NCBI GenBank assembly: GCA_017506865.1
Contig: JAFCMP010000112.1
Span: forward strand, 868,001-932,000
Length of the DNA stretch: 64,000 nt
Source of the DNA: Tribonema minus
Taxonomy: Eukaryota; Sar; Xanthophyceae; Tribonematales; Tribonemataceae
Reading direction: 5' to 3'
Shown one piece after another: positions 12,401 to 24,323 of this stretch; positions within the stretch are counted from its first letter, which is position 1, and every line of letters begins with the position of its first letter. The notes beneath the pieces are model-generated. The model was given only the letters and a program-made list of their open reading frames with translations, ran no database searches and was not told the DNA's origin. A program made the translations under genes and the position numbers.

Positions 12401-15400
12401 CAGCGGCGGAGGTGGTGCAGCTGCCGCGGGACTGCAGTTCTGAGCGCCGTCTCGCCGATCGCTGCCAGCAGCGGGCCTTTGCGGGTCGTGCTGCGCGGTA
12501 TGAAGCGCTGCTGCTGCGGCTGCGGCTGCGCGCATGCACTGCCTCGGGCTGCCTCGCCCGCGGGCCGCTGTGTCGGCAGGTGCTGGCGCTGTCGCTGAGT
12601 GCGGCACGGACGCCTGCCGCTCAGGCTCCGAGGCGTACGCTGCCGCGCTGGCTGCGGCCGCACCAGACTGAGTGGTACCTACGTGCTCGAGGTTTGTGGT
12701 GCTCGCACTGAACTCTGCAGTCGCCACATGTAACAGCGGTGCCGTGCTGCCTACCGCAGCAGAAGGCGACAGGCTCTGCGACGGCGCCAAGCGCGGTGCT
12801 GCGGAATGCATCCCTGCAGCCTCCGGCGCGTCTGGGCGCGAGCTTGCGAGGGGCGCAGCGCAGCCAGCCGCGGGCTGCGCCCGCGGAACGGCATCGACCC
12901 AATGGCCGTCGCCCGCATGATTTTGGAAATTTCGGAAGGTACAATGCTGGGCATCATCAGCCTCTGGCGCCGCCAGGCGCTCGCCCACTTCGTCATGTAC
13001 AACAGTATCAACAGCGACACGCTTTGCCGCACGCATACTTGCAAACGGCATTGCGTTGCCGCGGTCGGCAGCCGCGCTGCCCTCTGCAGGCCGAGCCGCA
13101 CTCGAGCGGCGGCGCTGCGTCGACAGCGCAGCGGCGGTGACTGGCGGCACCGCTACCGCAGCTGAACTCGGTGCGGCCAGCAACACCGCCTCAATTGCCA
13201 GGGGCGTCGCCGCCGGCGCCGTGGCATGACCGCTGCGCGGCAGCTCTTGCGGCGCACACGTCCTGCGCGGCTGCAATGACGCGCGGGGCTGCAAGTGGCC
13301 GCCCGTTTGGGGTAAGTCGCAGCGTTGCAGCGGGACGTTCGGCGCTCGCAACAACCCATCACGAGGGAGAAGCGAGCCCTTGGCTGCTACGGGGGCACCT
13401 GCACAGCTGCCCGTGGAGTTCTGACTGGCCGCAGAGCAGCTGTCAATGTCCGGCGCGTCAGCTGCGACGGCGGCGGCAGCAGCGGCCGCGCCATCGGAGT
13501 CCCCGGCAGCACTGCTGCCGCTGGCGTAGTCCGGCGTGCTGATGTCGCTGGCAGCAGGGGGGCTGAACTGGCGGCAGTCATGCGATTGAGGCCGATCGAT
13601 GCAGCTGAGTGCGGGTGAGAATGGCGGAGGCGCCTGCGCGCGTGAACAAGAGGCGCTGCTGCCGGGTGTGCTGAGCGTTGCTGCCGTGCCGTCCCACCCC
13701 CCCGACGTGTCGTCGTCGCCGACCTGCGCACACGACGGTTACGTTTTCGCGTCGGTTTTCCGATGCATGCACAAGTAGATGCTGCTCTAAAGTATGACGC
13801 TGATTGTATGTACGGGAATTGGCACTGGAGGTAGGAGCGCAATGTATGACTGCCGGTGTGTTAGTGTGACGTTGGCATCTACACTGAGGCACATGAGGTC
13901 ACAACAGTGTGGAATCTCACAAGTGGCTTGCAGTTGAATGCAACTTCGTCAGACATGCAAATGTCCACATCATTAGCCCTCCACTGTCAGGTGCTGATCA
14001 TTTCAGCTACCACGGAGCCGCTCAGCTGCTGTCTTGCACAACTGTTAGCTTATTGTGCCTGCAAACTGCAAACTGCCATGACTACGACTCGTACATACAG
14101 ACACATGCGGCAGGCACCGTTGACATCCAACAAGATGAAGCCGCAGCGCTGATGGCGCAATCTCCACACCGACCGAGGCCGCGAATGGCTACTTGCATCA
14201 TAACTCCCGGCCTCTGTGCTGATGCAAGCACCGGAGCGGTGCGTACATGGCAGCACATCTATGCAAACCCACACCAGAGCCCCGCTATTGCACATGTGTC
14301 GCGTGCCCTGAGCAATGCCTCACCAGCTCGCCCGCGGAGCACCAGCGCCACTCCCGCACAGCCGCAGCGGCGCGCCGCCGCCCCCACCACTCCGAGGCCG
14401 CACTCGACGCCTGCCTCCGCCGCACGCCGTCCGCCGTGTACCTGAACCACACAGCGACCGCTCGGTCCGTGCCGCGCCGGTCACGCGCACGAGGCGCAGC
14501 AGCGACGGCGGCGGCGGCAGCGCTGCGTGCAGCAGCCGCTCCGCGCTCCGCAACCTGCTTCCAATGCCGGTATGCCGATTGCAGAGTGCACGTGCGCACG
14601 TGCTGCCGCGCCCGCGCCCGCCGTCGCGCGGCGCCGCGCCGCCGTTCCGCGTGCGCCGCCCACGTCCTCAGCGCGGCGCGGCACTTGACGCGCCGCTGCC
14701 GCCGCGCGCAGCGCTGCTTGTCCAGCTGCGCCTCGCACCGCCGCCGCCGCCAGGCGCTCATCGCCCGCGCCAGTCGCGCCTGCACGCAGTGGCGCCGCGC
14801 TGTTGCGAGTGCTGCCTCTGCTGGTCGCTGCCGCCGTCGCATCGCGCCGGTCTGCGCCACCCACCGTGACACGGCGGCGCCGCAGCGCTGCCGGCGCGAG
14901 TGCGCGGCCGCCGCTGTCACTGCGCGCCGCGCTGCCGCTGACAGGCACGACATCGCCTCCCACACGACGACGCTCCGACGTGCACGTGACCGCCGCCAGT
15001 GCGCGGCACCCGCCGCTGACGCGGAAGCCGCCCGCCGGTGTGCGCTCCATGATGCCAGCGCGCAGCCCAGGCGGCGGCGCGACCAGCAGCGCTGCGCCAG
15101 GTGCGCGGCGCGCAGCTTGCGCACCCGTGCACGCGCTGATGCGCCGCGCCACGCGCATTGAACCCGCAGCGCCGCGGACACCGCAACGGCGTGGCTGCGC
15201 CACGCCGCCAAGCGCGGCCGCAGGCGGCAGCGGCGCAGCAGGCGCGCCAGCCGCGCCGCCGCGCAGCGCCGCATGCGCAGCCGCGCCGCCTCCCAGCGCC
15301 ACGTGAGAAGCGCCGCGCCCAGCGAGCGCGTCCGCGCGGCCGCCCGCGCGCCCCGCAGCGCAGCGGCGCACTGAGCCCACGCGCGGAACGCCCGCGCCGC

Positions 15401-16279
15401 CAGCGCAGCGTCGAGCAGCGCGTGCGCGTACAGCAGCGCGGGGATGGCCTGCGGCGAGCGTGCGAGGTCGAGGCGCCCTCGGACGCGCTCGCGCACGACG
15501 TCGCGGCAGTGCCAGCGCGCGCCTGCAGCGGCGGCGGCGCGCGGCGGGTGGCGCCAGTCGTAGAGCCGCCCCCAGTCGCAGCTGCGTGCGATCCAGCGGA
15601 AGGCCGCGCGCACGAAGGCCGCGTAGCGGCGCGACGACGGCGCGCGCCGCGCGACGCCGTTGCGCGCTGACATGCGGAGCGGAGCTGGCGCGGGGGCGCT
15701 GCCGCGACGTCTGCTGTGGGTCAGCAAATGGCCCTCGCCGACCAGCGTTGACAGGCATGTCTCTTCTGTACAGCGGCACGCACTGACGGAGCACGAGGCG
15801 CATTGCACCACCTGCCGTTTCGGTGACGGGTGTGTTGTTGGAGTGACTTGCAGCGCGGGGGCTGCATTCACTGCCTGAGAGGTCCGGCGTCTGCTGCGCC
15901 TGGTGTTGACATACCCCCGCCAACACTGCCAGCTCTGCCTTAGCAACGACTTCTGTTGCCAGCGCACAGCCCGACGCCACTCTTCAGATTGGCAACATCT
16001 CACAAGATGCGGTGCCGCCGCAGCACGTGCCGCGGACACCTGATGCTGCCGCCAGCGCCGCCACACCCACCGCAATAACGACCGATCATGGTTGCGGACA
16101 GCTTGAAGCCAGAACAAGACAGCTTGCTGCCACTCTCGTTCGAATACATCGATGATCTTCTGCGCCACTGCAGCAATTGCAGTAGGCGCCGCTTCGCGCT
16201 CTGTGCAGAAAGCGGTGCTGCTGCTTCCGGTGCTCTTGTGATTGCAGGCAGCACGACTCAGAGTCTTGCGCATATCCAT
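3463..16279 (-). CDS. Giant Sfi1-like centrin-binding repeat protein
   Basis: Probable centrosome or basal-body scaffold that binds a row of centrins along a long helix. Nine minus-strand exons join in frame: 16279-14324, 13723-11334, 10911-10613, 10061-9805, 9576-6971, 6705-6459, 5968-5830, 5228-4877, 4612-3463. They total 9396 nt, or 3131 aa. The ATG at 16279 is the first after an in-frame TGA; translation ends at TAA 3463-3465. The protein is built from repeats of roughly 25-40 residues centred on a Leu/Ala-x-x-Trp core such as ALKRWHQR, ALHRWRDA or AIQRWHRR. I count about 55-60 by eye: some 14 in exon 1, 27 in exon 5 and 10 in exon 9. Exon 1 also has an IQ-like segment (VQCAWRGASARARVRK). 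Exon 2 is mostly a Ser/Ala/Pro-rich, probably disordered, linker of about 650 residues. Sfi1 proteins usually have about 20 repeats, so this one is unusually long. Assignment rests on repeat pattern, not on an alignment. Confidence 0.8.
6211..6312. repeat. Two-copy tandem repeat in an intron of the Sfi1-like gene
   Basis: Two imperfect copies of about 50 bp share GCAGTGTGCACGGGC and CAGCAGCCAGGG. They sit in the intron between exons 6 and 7 and contain no coding repeat. Confidence 0.75.
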
Positions 16280-17819
16280 TAGAAGGGAGCATGGTCACGG
16301 CGTGGCCATCGTGCGCGTGTGCCAGCTTTTCTTTTGCCAGATCGCTTTTTTTGGTCAACCGCCAGATTTGTGGGGGTACGGAGGGGAAGTCGGGGGGTGT
16401 CTGGCTGCCTTGGTGCCCAAGGCCAAGCATGTCATACCTGAATGAGATCAATAATTCTGGAAAATTGATGAAGGTGAATGGAACCAATCAAAACGCTTTG
16501 TGAAGCCTATGGAGCAAAACGGCGCAGCCGCTGCACTGCCTCACACATGCAGCGAAGCGCAATGGCGACATGCAGTACGCATCCAAAACAGACCAACATT
16601 TTGAACTTGCCCTGGCAGTCAGGCCAGCAGACGTGTGCGCAAATGCGAGTTGATGCGACAAGTGCCAATCACACGCTGGACCACAAGAGCGCTCAGTACA
16701 CAATCTCAATGATGTCATCAAGCATACGCATATGCTTAGAAACAGAACCGCACATGCACCACAACACCGCGCCTCATCATCATGTCATCGGTATTTCGTG
16801 CCGTGCTGTGTGCATGCAATGTGAGCATCCATCTGTCTGAGCGCTGGCGCAGCTGAGCCATTGCACTTTGTACAACATGCAGCCACCGAATCTCGGCCGT
16901 CAGGAGCTCAAAGATCAGGGCGCCTGTTGGCTTGCGCGTGTGTGTGTTGTCACAGCAGCGCAGCCAATGGCTGCAGCACGTGATCACCTCGGATGCCGCC
17001 AAGTGCAACGGCCATGTCGGCACATGTCATGCTGCACTGCCAGCTTGCCGGCTTTCCAATGAGGCGTGCGTGCTCAATCTCACTGAGGATTTCGAAGCGG
17101 TGCTGCGTGCAGCGATGGCACTGAGACACAGCCTGGCTGTTTTGTCGCACGTGCATCTCTGGTCCATTGGGGGTGTTCACGCCCCGTGTATGTCACCCAC
17201 TGCTGCCACATTGTCCCCGTCGGTGGTGGCCTTGCTAGTGTTTTGTAGTTCATGTGTCATGATATGACGCAGTTCAGCCGAGCGTGCAGCCTTGCAGCGC
17301 CAGCCTGGTGGCAACAGAGACAGTGGACGAGAGACAGATGAGTGCATGCTGTATACGAGACTCATACCTGTGTCAGAATGTCAGGCTGGCGCCCGACATC
17401 CTGCACATGTTCTGCCCATTGGTGCTTTTTGTACTTACTTCGGAAGCATATGTAATGCGGCAAGGATCGACAGACGCAAACACACGAGCTTTTGCTCGCT
17501 CCCTTTGGGGATTGCAGCAGCAGGCCACAGCGGTTGCCGCAGCATCATCTCAGTTCCATACTTGTAACTATGAAGCCAAGCGCGGTTTCTGTCATAGCCA
17601 GAAGATTACCACTCGCACAACAGGCGTTGCGGCACTTTTGAAAGGCGATACAGCTGCGCACTTGTCAACTCGCATTTCATGTTGGTCACAACAGTGGCCC
17701 GCATGGCAAGGTCACAGATCCCGCCTGCACAATACCGTCTCTGCTACTCTATGCCATACGCGATTACGCGCTCAGTTCACGTCTGACACAGAGGCGGACG
17801 ACAGACAACACCTCCTCAC
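16280..17819. other. Region between the LRR gene and the Sfi1-like gene
   Basis: AT-richer sequence. It should hold the 3' end of the LRR gene (minus strand) and the promoter of the Sfi1-like gene. A stretch near 17040-17120 on the minus strand could be a short LRR-gene exon but lacks a clear donor. I found no other supportable gene. Confidence 0.4.
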
Positions 17820-17996
17820 CTTCATGGCCAGATAGTTATCGGGCTGCTTGCGCAGGCGCTGCACCTCCAAGGCTACATGCCTCAAAGAGGTAAATGTCAC
17901 TTCAAGTTTGATGTTTGGCCTGTGTAGCAGTTGAGGACATGTCCTAACCTTCATGGCGAGGTAGTTGTCGGGGCGCTCGCGCAGCAGGCGCTGCAC
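17820..17996 (-). repeat. Duplicated exon 3' end with splice donor, LRR gene
   Basis: Two copies of an exon end lie about 130 bp apart on the minus strand. The upper ends VQRLLRERPDNYLAMK before GTTAGG; the lower ends VQRLRKQPDNYLAMK before GTGAGG. The lower copy is preceded by a usable AG and is exactly 45 nt in phase 0, so it could be a functional microexon. Confidence 0.75.
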
Positions 17997-19726
17997 CTCC
18001 GCGCGCGCCGCCGCCAGCTCGTCGCCGACCCTGAGCTTCTGCTCGCGCGCCGCCAGGGCCTCCAGCTCCAGCCGCGAGTTGAGCGCCTCTATGGCGTCCA
18101 TCTGCAGCGCAAGCGCATCGCAGCTTCTGCATCTTAGGCGCGAGAGTGTCACATCGTGAGGAGCGATAGGCGGTATGGCTGTGCGCAGCGCAAACGCAAA
18201 GGACTGCGGCGGCGATGGCGACGCCTGGCGCATACCTGCCGTCTTGCTCAAGCAGAGCATCACTTTTTCGACACCTTCCCTCACTGTTGCATTTGGTGAT
18301 CGTGCTCATGCACCCCTGTCACTCGCGAGCAAGGCGTTCACGGAGCACCAAATACTAGCGCTCGCCAGATATGCCCCACTGCAACGAGCTTGATGAGTTT
18401 GTGCAAAGAGGTGATACCATTGCGTGCATTGATTGTGCACTGCGCAACTTGCAGTACTGCAACACATTAAGAATGACACTGCTCATACTGCAGCGAGCAT
18501 GGGTGATAGCACATGCTGCTGTAACTCAGACGTCACAATCGAGGCACCAACAGCCTCTGCATGATCTTCAACTTCTGATGTCAACACCCTGCTCACCTCC
18601 ATTGCTTGTTGCGAGTAGAGCCCGCAAAGCCACTTCAATAGGGCGGTGTCACCTGTTGGAAGTGATCAGCGAACGTTTTGGGCGCACGGGTGTCAGTACA
18701 TACATCATGTGCAGATGTTCTGATGGCGTGATGGCTGCACGAGCTATTTGCCAGTTCTGCACAACCCATTTGTCTTTGCTCGCGCGCTTCGCACACCAAA
18801 TTGTGACACAGCACGCCCACTAATCTGCTGGAGTGCCTGGCAGACGCCTTTTCATCCCAACGCTCCAATCCCGCTGTCCAGCTGAACACAAGCCAAGCAC
18901 GGCATTCAGCACGAGAAAATTGCGCCTCACTTGTCCAGGGTTTCGTGCTCGGCGTCCATATCGCGAGCTGCACACTGCGCCAGGTCACCCCTGTGCGCAC
19001 ACGCTCCGGCGCGCTCACCTCTGAATGGCGCAGGCACCATGTCGAGGCGCGCGTTGCCCTGACAGTCCAGCTCCTCCAGGGACGGCATGGTGCCTATCTG
19101 GTGCGGCAGGTAGTTAAGATCGTTGTTGCCGAGCCGCACCACCCTCAGCCCTTGCAGGGACCCCAGGGCGGCGGGCACGCCGCGCAGCTTGTTCTCGCTC
19201 AGCACCAGGGTGTCCAGCAGGACGCATTGCGCCAAGGTCTGCGGTATCTCCGTCAGGCGGTTGCCGTTGGCCTTCAGGGTGCGCAGCCGCGTGCACTTGC
19301 CTATCTGCCAGGCGCAAGCGCAACCGCAAGTTTGCAGCTTCAGATTGTTCCTTTTGTGGCATTTGAAAGGAGCAGTTGACGAGCAAGACCACCGACTACA
19401 CACATATCTGCTCATGGGACTGATGCTCATCGACCACGCCTGCTGCGCTTGCATCGACTCAGTGGACGCCCTCACATGACGATTTCCGAGCTCACCTCTG
19501 CTGGCAGACTGGACAGCTTATTGCACGAGCAGTTGAGGTCCCGGAGCAGCGTCAGATGCCCCAGCTCTGGCGGCAGCCGCTCGATATTATTGAAGGCGAT
19601 GTTCAACACCAACAGCTCCTTGCTGAAGGTCCACAGCACGCTGTCCAGCTCTACCCATGAGCGGTGCGTCAGGTCCAGGCATCCCGCTTTGTCTGGATGC
19701 GGGATGAGTTCGTCGTATTCCTCCAT
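17820..19726 (-). CDS. Leucine-rich-repeat and coiled-coil protein, partly resolved
   Basis: Likely intracellular scaffold or signalling protein; no signal peptide is visible. Exon 1 (19726-19496, ATG at 19726, 77 codons, phase 0) contains an LRR block, LLVLNIAFNNIERLPPELG. Exon 2 (19304-19019) contains about four more repeats with the L-x-x-L-x-L-x-x-N-x-L pattern, including LRTLKANGNRLTEIPQTL and LVLSENKLRGVPAALG. It ends in phase 1. A coiled-coil exon (about 18100-17949) ends LLRERPDNYLAMK, and a 45-nt exon (17864-17820) ends LRKQPDNYLAMK. The coiled-coil exon frame does not follow directly from phase 1, so at least one exon between 19018 and 18120 is missing from my model. The 3' end is also unresolved and probably lies below 17820. 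The LRR part is secure; its link to the coiled-coil exons is inferred from strand and spacing. Confidence 0.6.
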
Positions 19727-20146
19727 CTGGGCCTGTTGTGAGGAGCGCTACCACCCTCACTGACGGTGTCGACTTGACATGTCCTACAGAAATGATCCCA
19801 TGACAAGCTCATATCACCTGCATAGCAGCATATGGCGTTTGTCAAACGGATTTCGGTTTCATGTGACCCTCACAACTGGGTGCGGCAGTGCTCCTCTTCC
19901 TGCCGGGGTGTGGCGCGTGAAAACACGCCAGTTCAAGAGCAGGGAGCTTCCACTAACCTCAGGCCGTCAATTGCAGTCACTCTGCACGTGGGCCTGCAGC
20001 GCCTGGTCGCCACCGTTGCCCCCCAACAAAGTCAGAACGTGATGAACGCTCTTTCTGTAATCCACAGCACTTTGTCCACTGCTCTGCCGATCAGCGGTGT
20101 TGCCTGCGGCCTGGCGGTGCTGCACTTGCGGCACCCCATGTCTACC
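19727..20146. promoter_or_regulatory. Divergent intergenic region between LRR and phosphatase genes
   Basis: About 420 bp separate the LRR start codon (minus) from the preferred phosphatase start codon (plus), so both promoters should lie here or in the adjacent 5' untranslated regions. I see no clear TATA box. The phosphatase frame stays open upstream to about 19832, so part of this could be coding. Confidence 0.35.
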
Positions 20147-22965
20147 ATGGCGGCTCCCGTGTCGGACTGGGGTTATGGCATGAGGCGGTCGCGTAGCAAA
20201 GACTTGATGTCCTTCTCTTCCTCTTCCAGCAGTAGCAGCGTCAGCAGCAGCGGCGGCAGCACTAGCGGCACCGAGACGCATTCATCAGCAGTGGAGCAGC
20301 CTGCGGTGCAGGCAGGGCTGCCTTTCGAGAAAGTCAGGAACTTCAGGGACATAGCGACAGCGTGCCCGGGACTGCTAAAGCCTGGCCGCCTGTACCGCAC
20401 TGGGTTCCCCAGCGAATCCACTCCCTCGGACCTCAAGCTATGGTCTGCCATCGACATCTCTACGCTGATCGACCTGAGGAGTCCCAAGGAGCTGGGCATG
20501 GACACGCTGATGCACTCCCCTGTCTATGCCCCCTACGAGACAGTAGACCTCAATCAGGAATCTTCTGGCAGCTGGCGGCAGGCTGTTCTGTCCACTGAGG
20601 TGGAGACGACCGCCGAGGACTTCACACCCACCAAGCAGAGATTCCTGCTCAGCCTCATAGACGAGCGCAAGTACGTGTCGGGACTTGTGCTTCAGGCGGA
20701 GATCATCGACAAGGCGTGGCTGGTGGCGCTGATCGGAGCGTCGGCGGTCAGCAGGAGGGCGCGGGCTCACGCTACGGAGGTGTTACTGGAGCGCATCAAG
20801 GCCGGAGGTGAGAACGGCATCCATTGCAACCTCATCTTATCCTCTGGATAATGTGCTGAGCCTCAGTACAAGAAAGAAATGGAAAAAAAATCAGCACTTC
20901 AACAACAACTAGTTGAGGTGAACGTAACAACTACTGAAGTGAACTTTGCTGGGCGGGCTGCTGCCCTTGCGGTATTGTTTCAACTAGGTAGAAGCGGATC
21001 AACCCGGCCGTATGCTTGATAGCATACTTCTTGCTCTGCGGGACATGGCAGGGTACATGCCTGCACGTGCAATGCTGTGCCAAAGCCAGCATTACTGTTT
21101 GCACGATTGTCATAGCTCCCACCTCAAACACGCTGCCAGCTGCTCGTGAATATTTGCTCGTGAAGATTGACATGAGATCAGAATCAGAGGTGGGCGCTAG
21201 CACAGACAAATGACTTCTGAAGCGACGCGCGCAGTTCGCATTGTCGGTGGGACTATTTTACCACCAGTTCCAGCAGCCATGGCATGCGCTTTCACAATGA
21301 CTTACGCCCCATTTCCTCAGTATATGTATGCTCATGTTTTGACATTCTAACATGATACGCTTGCAAAAGCTTGCATTGTTCAGATCGTGCACAAACGCGC
21401 TTTTTCTGTGCTGTTGTTAATGTGGCTGTTCATGTGGCAACCAAGCTCGCCTTGGTGTTTGCGTATGTACTTCTACAAAAACATTTGAAAGCGCTGTGGC
21501 GTATTTCAGTGTTCCCGGATGCAAGGGCACTATTGTCCACAACATGGACCCGTATATGAAGCAGTGCTCCCAAGCGAAGGCGAGGAAGGCCATACATTGT
21601 TGGCAGCATTCAATCATACTTCGGCTGATCAGATCAAGCTTGTGTATTGTATCAAAACGTGCGGCTGCAGCGAGGTCAGCAAGCGTGGGAGCAATCGGTG
21701 TGCCCTTGGTGGCCTGATGCACATTATCCTGTCCTACAGGTGTCCTTGTTGTTGCTCTGCTGCTGGCAGCGTTGGCCGGCCACCGTATGGCGCAACCTGC
21801 TGCTTTCTTGCCACAGGCAGAGGACAAACAATGCACACTTTTTATGCCGAAGAACGCGTACAACTCGAAGAACAGCCATGCACAGCTGAAAGGTGGCACA
21901 CAGGTCATTCCAGGAATATGAAGTTACTGTACTGCGCTGCATTGAATAATTAATGCTACTATAATTACTGTAATGCGCTGCATTGAACAATTAATGCTAC
22001 TACGGTTATTGGTGGCAGGCATTCAACTTGACGGTTACCGAACCTTGTCACCTAGAGCGTTGTGATCTTCTGATTTGTTTACAATGAATTGATTGGGTGT
22101 CTTACAATGCCCGTCATTGCCCCTGGCTCGCTTCCGGCGCAGGCCTTCCGCTGCTGAATGAGATGCTGCTGCTGCAGGGCGGGCCGCAGATTGCCAGGTA
22201 CGCTGTTTGCTATGCGTGAGACGTGTCAGGGTCTCATTCTTGAGTTCGAGGCATCGTTGCGTCTCTCGTTACACATGGCGTTCTGCATTTTCTCCTTTGT
22301 CATGCACTGTTGACAGTGGGGCCGAGCGACATAAACAGTGTACTCTTACAGCCTGTCATACGTGACCGGTCTCGACACTCCTCGTCGCTTTCACGCCCCG
22401 CTGCACAGCGCTCAGACGCCTTGTGGATCGCTGATGGCCTCCTCCACACAGGGGGCGGTATCAGCACCCGCCCGCCGCGTCCACGGCAAAACCAGCACCG
22501 ACACGCACCGCCTGCGCCGCTTGCGTGCACGCCGCAGCGCAGCAGCAACTGACATTGACAACGCGCCGCCCCCTCTCCCCTCCCGCGCGCGCGCGCAGGG
22601 CGCTCAAGCTCATCGCGGACGCGGACCGCCACCCCGTCGCGCTCTACTGCACGGCCGGCAAGGACCGCACGGGCCTCGTCGCGGCGCTCGCGCTCAGTGC
22701 GGCGGGCGTCGACGACGCCGCCATCGTCGCCGACTACGCCAAGTCCGACGCCGCGTACGCGCAGCTCGAGGACAAGCGCGCCATGGTGGCGGCGCTCGAC
22801 CAGCACGACCTCGACTCGGAGAAGTTTCTGCGCGCGCCGCCGGAGGTCATGGTGGCGACGCTCGCGGGGCTGCGCGCGCGCCACGGCGGCGTCGATGCGT
22901 ACCTCGACGGCATCGGGTTCGACGCGGCATGGCGCGCGCGCCTGCGCGCAGCGCTCACGCAGTGA
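20147..22965 (+). CDS. Tyrosine-phosphatase-family protein (CX5R, PTP_3-like)
   Basis: Probable cysteine-based phosphatase of the fungal/plant/bacterial atypical PTP group. Exons: 20147-20807, 22143-22197 (55 nt) and 22599-22965, phases 1 then 2, total 1083 nt or 360 aa. The chosen ATG at 20147 has a strong ACCATGG context; another in frame lies nine bases upstream, and the frame is open further upstream. After a Ser-rich linker come the family blocks: NFRDIA, LKPGRLYRTGFPSE, STLIDLRSPKELG, then LPLLNEMLLLQGGPQI. The active-site loop is YCTAGKDRTGL: Cys and Arg are present, and Tyr replaces the usual His before the Cys. The C-terminus YLDGIGFDAAWRARLRAAL is typical of the group. The first intron is 1.3 kb and contains a tandem repeat and a dispersed repeat. 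Substrate is unknown; some family members act on phosphoinositides. Confidence 0.85.
21923..22002. repeat. Two-copy 41-bp tandem repeat in phosphatase intron 1
   Basis: Copies at 21923-21961 and 21964-22002 share TGCGCTGCATTGAA followed by AATTAATGCTACTA. They are AT-rich compared with the surroundings and end next to the dispersed repeat at 22004. Confidence 0.85.
22004..22080 (+). repeat. Dispersed repeat, copy A
   Basis: Begins GGTTATTGGTGGCAGGCA and contains CTTGTCACCTAGAGC and GATCTTCTGAT. It matches segments at 33981-34047 and 37264-37337, which are more similar to each other than to this copy. It is intronic and may be a fragment of a longer interspersed element. Confidence 0.7.
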
Positions 22966-24323
22966 TGGCAATATGCGCGCAGCAGGGGCGGGGGATTGTA
23001 GCACGCGCTGCTAGAGCGGTCGGCGCGGCGGCGGAGATCCGTGTGCTGCCACGCTGCATGCTGCGTCGGGTAACGCGGCCCACCAAGCTGCCGGCGCCTT
23101 CCGGGAGAGGCAGGGGTAGCAGCGGCGGGCGGGCCTTCTAAGCGCACCACCGGCGCAGCGGGCATGCGATGCGCGCGGATGTTTACAGAGCTGCGTCGTC
23201 AGCTTCTGCTGCGCAGAGCAGGCAGCCACGCACGCGCACAGCAGCTTGGAGAGCAAGTCGCTGCCACATCACAAGCAGCAGCCGCCGCAGTCACTGAGGA
23301 TACCTTTGACGGCCGACATCGGCAGCAGTGTTGGTGCTGCTGTCGCGCCGGCGACGTATGTCATGCCATACGTAGCGACCACTGCCATCAGTGCTCTGTT
23401 CACGTAGCCATCACACGGCGCGCGGTGTTGTTGACTGGCGCCACTTCTGGTGTAATTATGTCGCCCCCACCAGGCAGTGCGGGCATTGTGCATATTGGAG
23501 GCAGCTACTGCTACGGCACAACAACCTGCCTTGTCCAGCGCCAGCTTTGCCGGGGACAGCAAATCAGCAGCGTCGCCTGCGTCCTTGAATGCTTGAGGGT
23601 TTACGCGGGAACAATACACATGCCATATTGGTTCGTGTGAAGTGGCTGCACTGTCTGCTGTGCATACCAGTACCTCACGTCAAATTTGCACATGCGTCTG
23701 CTGTCAGCATGTGGCACGCCAAGTTGACTTGCATCATCTGACAGCAGTGTACTGGCCAGCCCATAACTCGTCTTCGCACTTTGTGTGCTGCATGTACAGA
23801 TGTCCGATGCAACGAGCGTATGGCTCATGGGTCAATGACACACTCACTTGAGCAGAGACCAGCAGTGCATGCAGCTAGGGGGAAAACCAGCCATCCCCCA
23901 ACAATGCTTGAGCCATATGGCTGCCAGCACGTCAGCATGACTACGTACTTGAGAGTGTTTATGTCTGCCATGGTACACATTTGTATGTCACTTGGGTGTC
24001 GACAACAGAAAAAGCGATCATGACGGTGTATGTAGCTTCCAGACCATCGTTGTTAAGCAAAGTATCCAGAACCTCTCTATTAAGTGAAGATCAGAGCATC
24101 AGATCTGTCGAGCTCTTGCAACAGTTCACAGCAAGATTGCGGCTGCGCAAGCCCGCCGAGCGTACTGGAATTAGGCGTGCAGCAGGACGCGAGAGACAGC
24201 GAGTCAGATCCTCCCTGACGATCTAGGGCGTCTGTCGAGCCTGATTGTGCACGAGCTTCTCTGTGCTGCTCAGCCGAGTCACTAGAGGGCAGGGTCAGCT
24301 GGGGTAGCGCCACAGCGGTCATC
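22966..24323. other. Intergenic region between phosphatase and RPN1 genes
   Basis: Expected to hold the phosphatase 3' UTR and the RPN1 promoter. Several short frames are open, but none has family features or consistent splice sites. I see nothing else I can name. Confidence 0.45.

Noticed and set aside
23164-23640. A 158-codon open frame upstream of RPN1
   Set aside because: Cys/His-rich without motif, with no splice or start context in its favour; frames of this length are common by chance in this GC-rich sequence.
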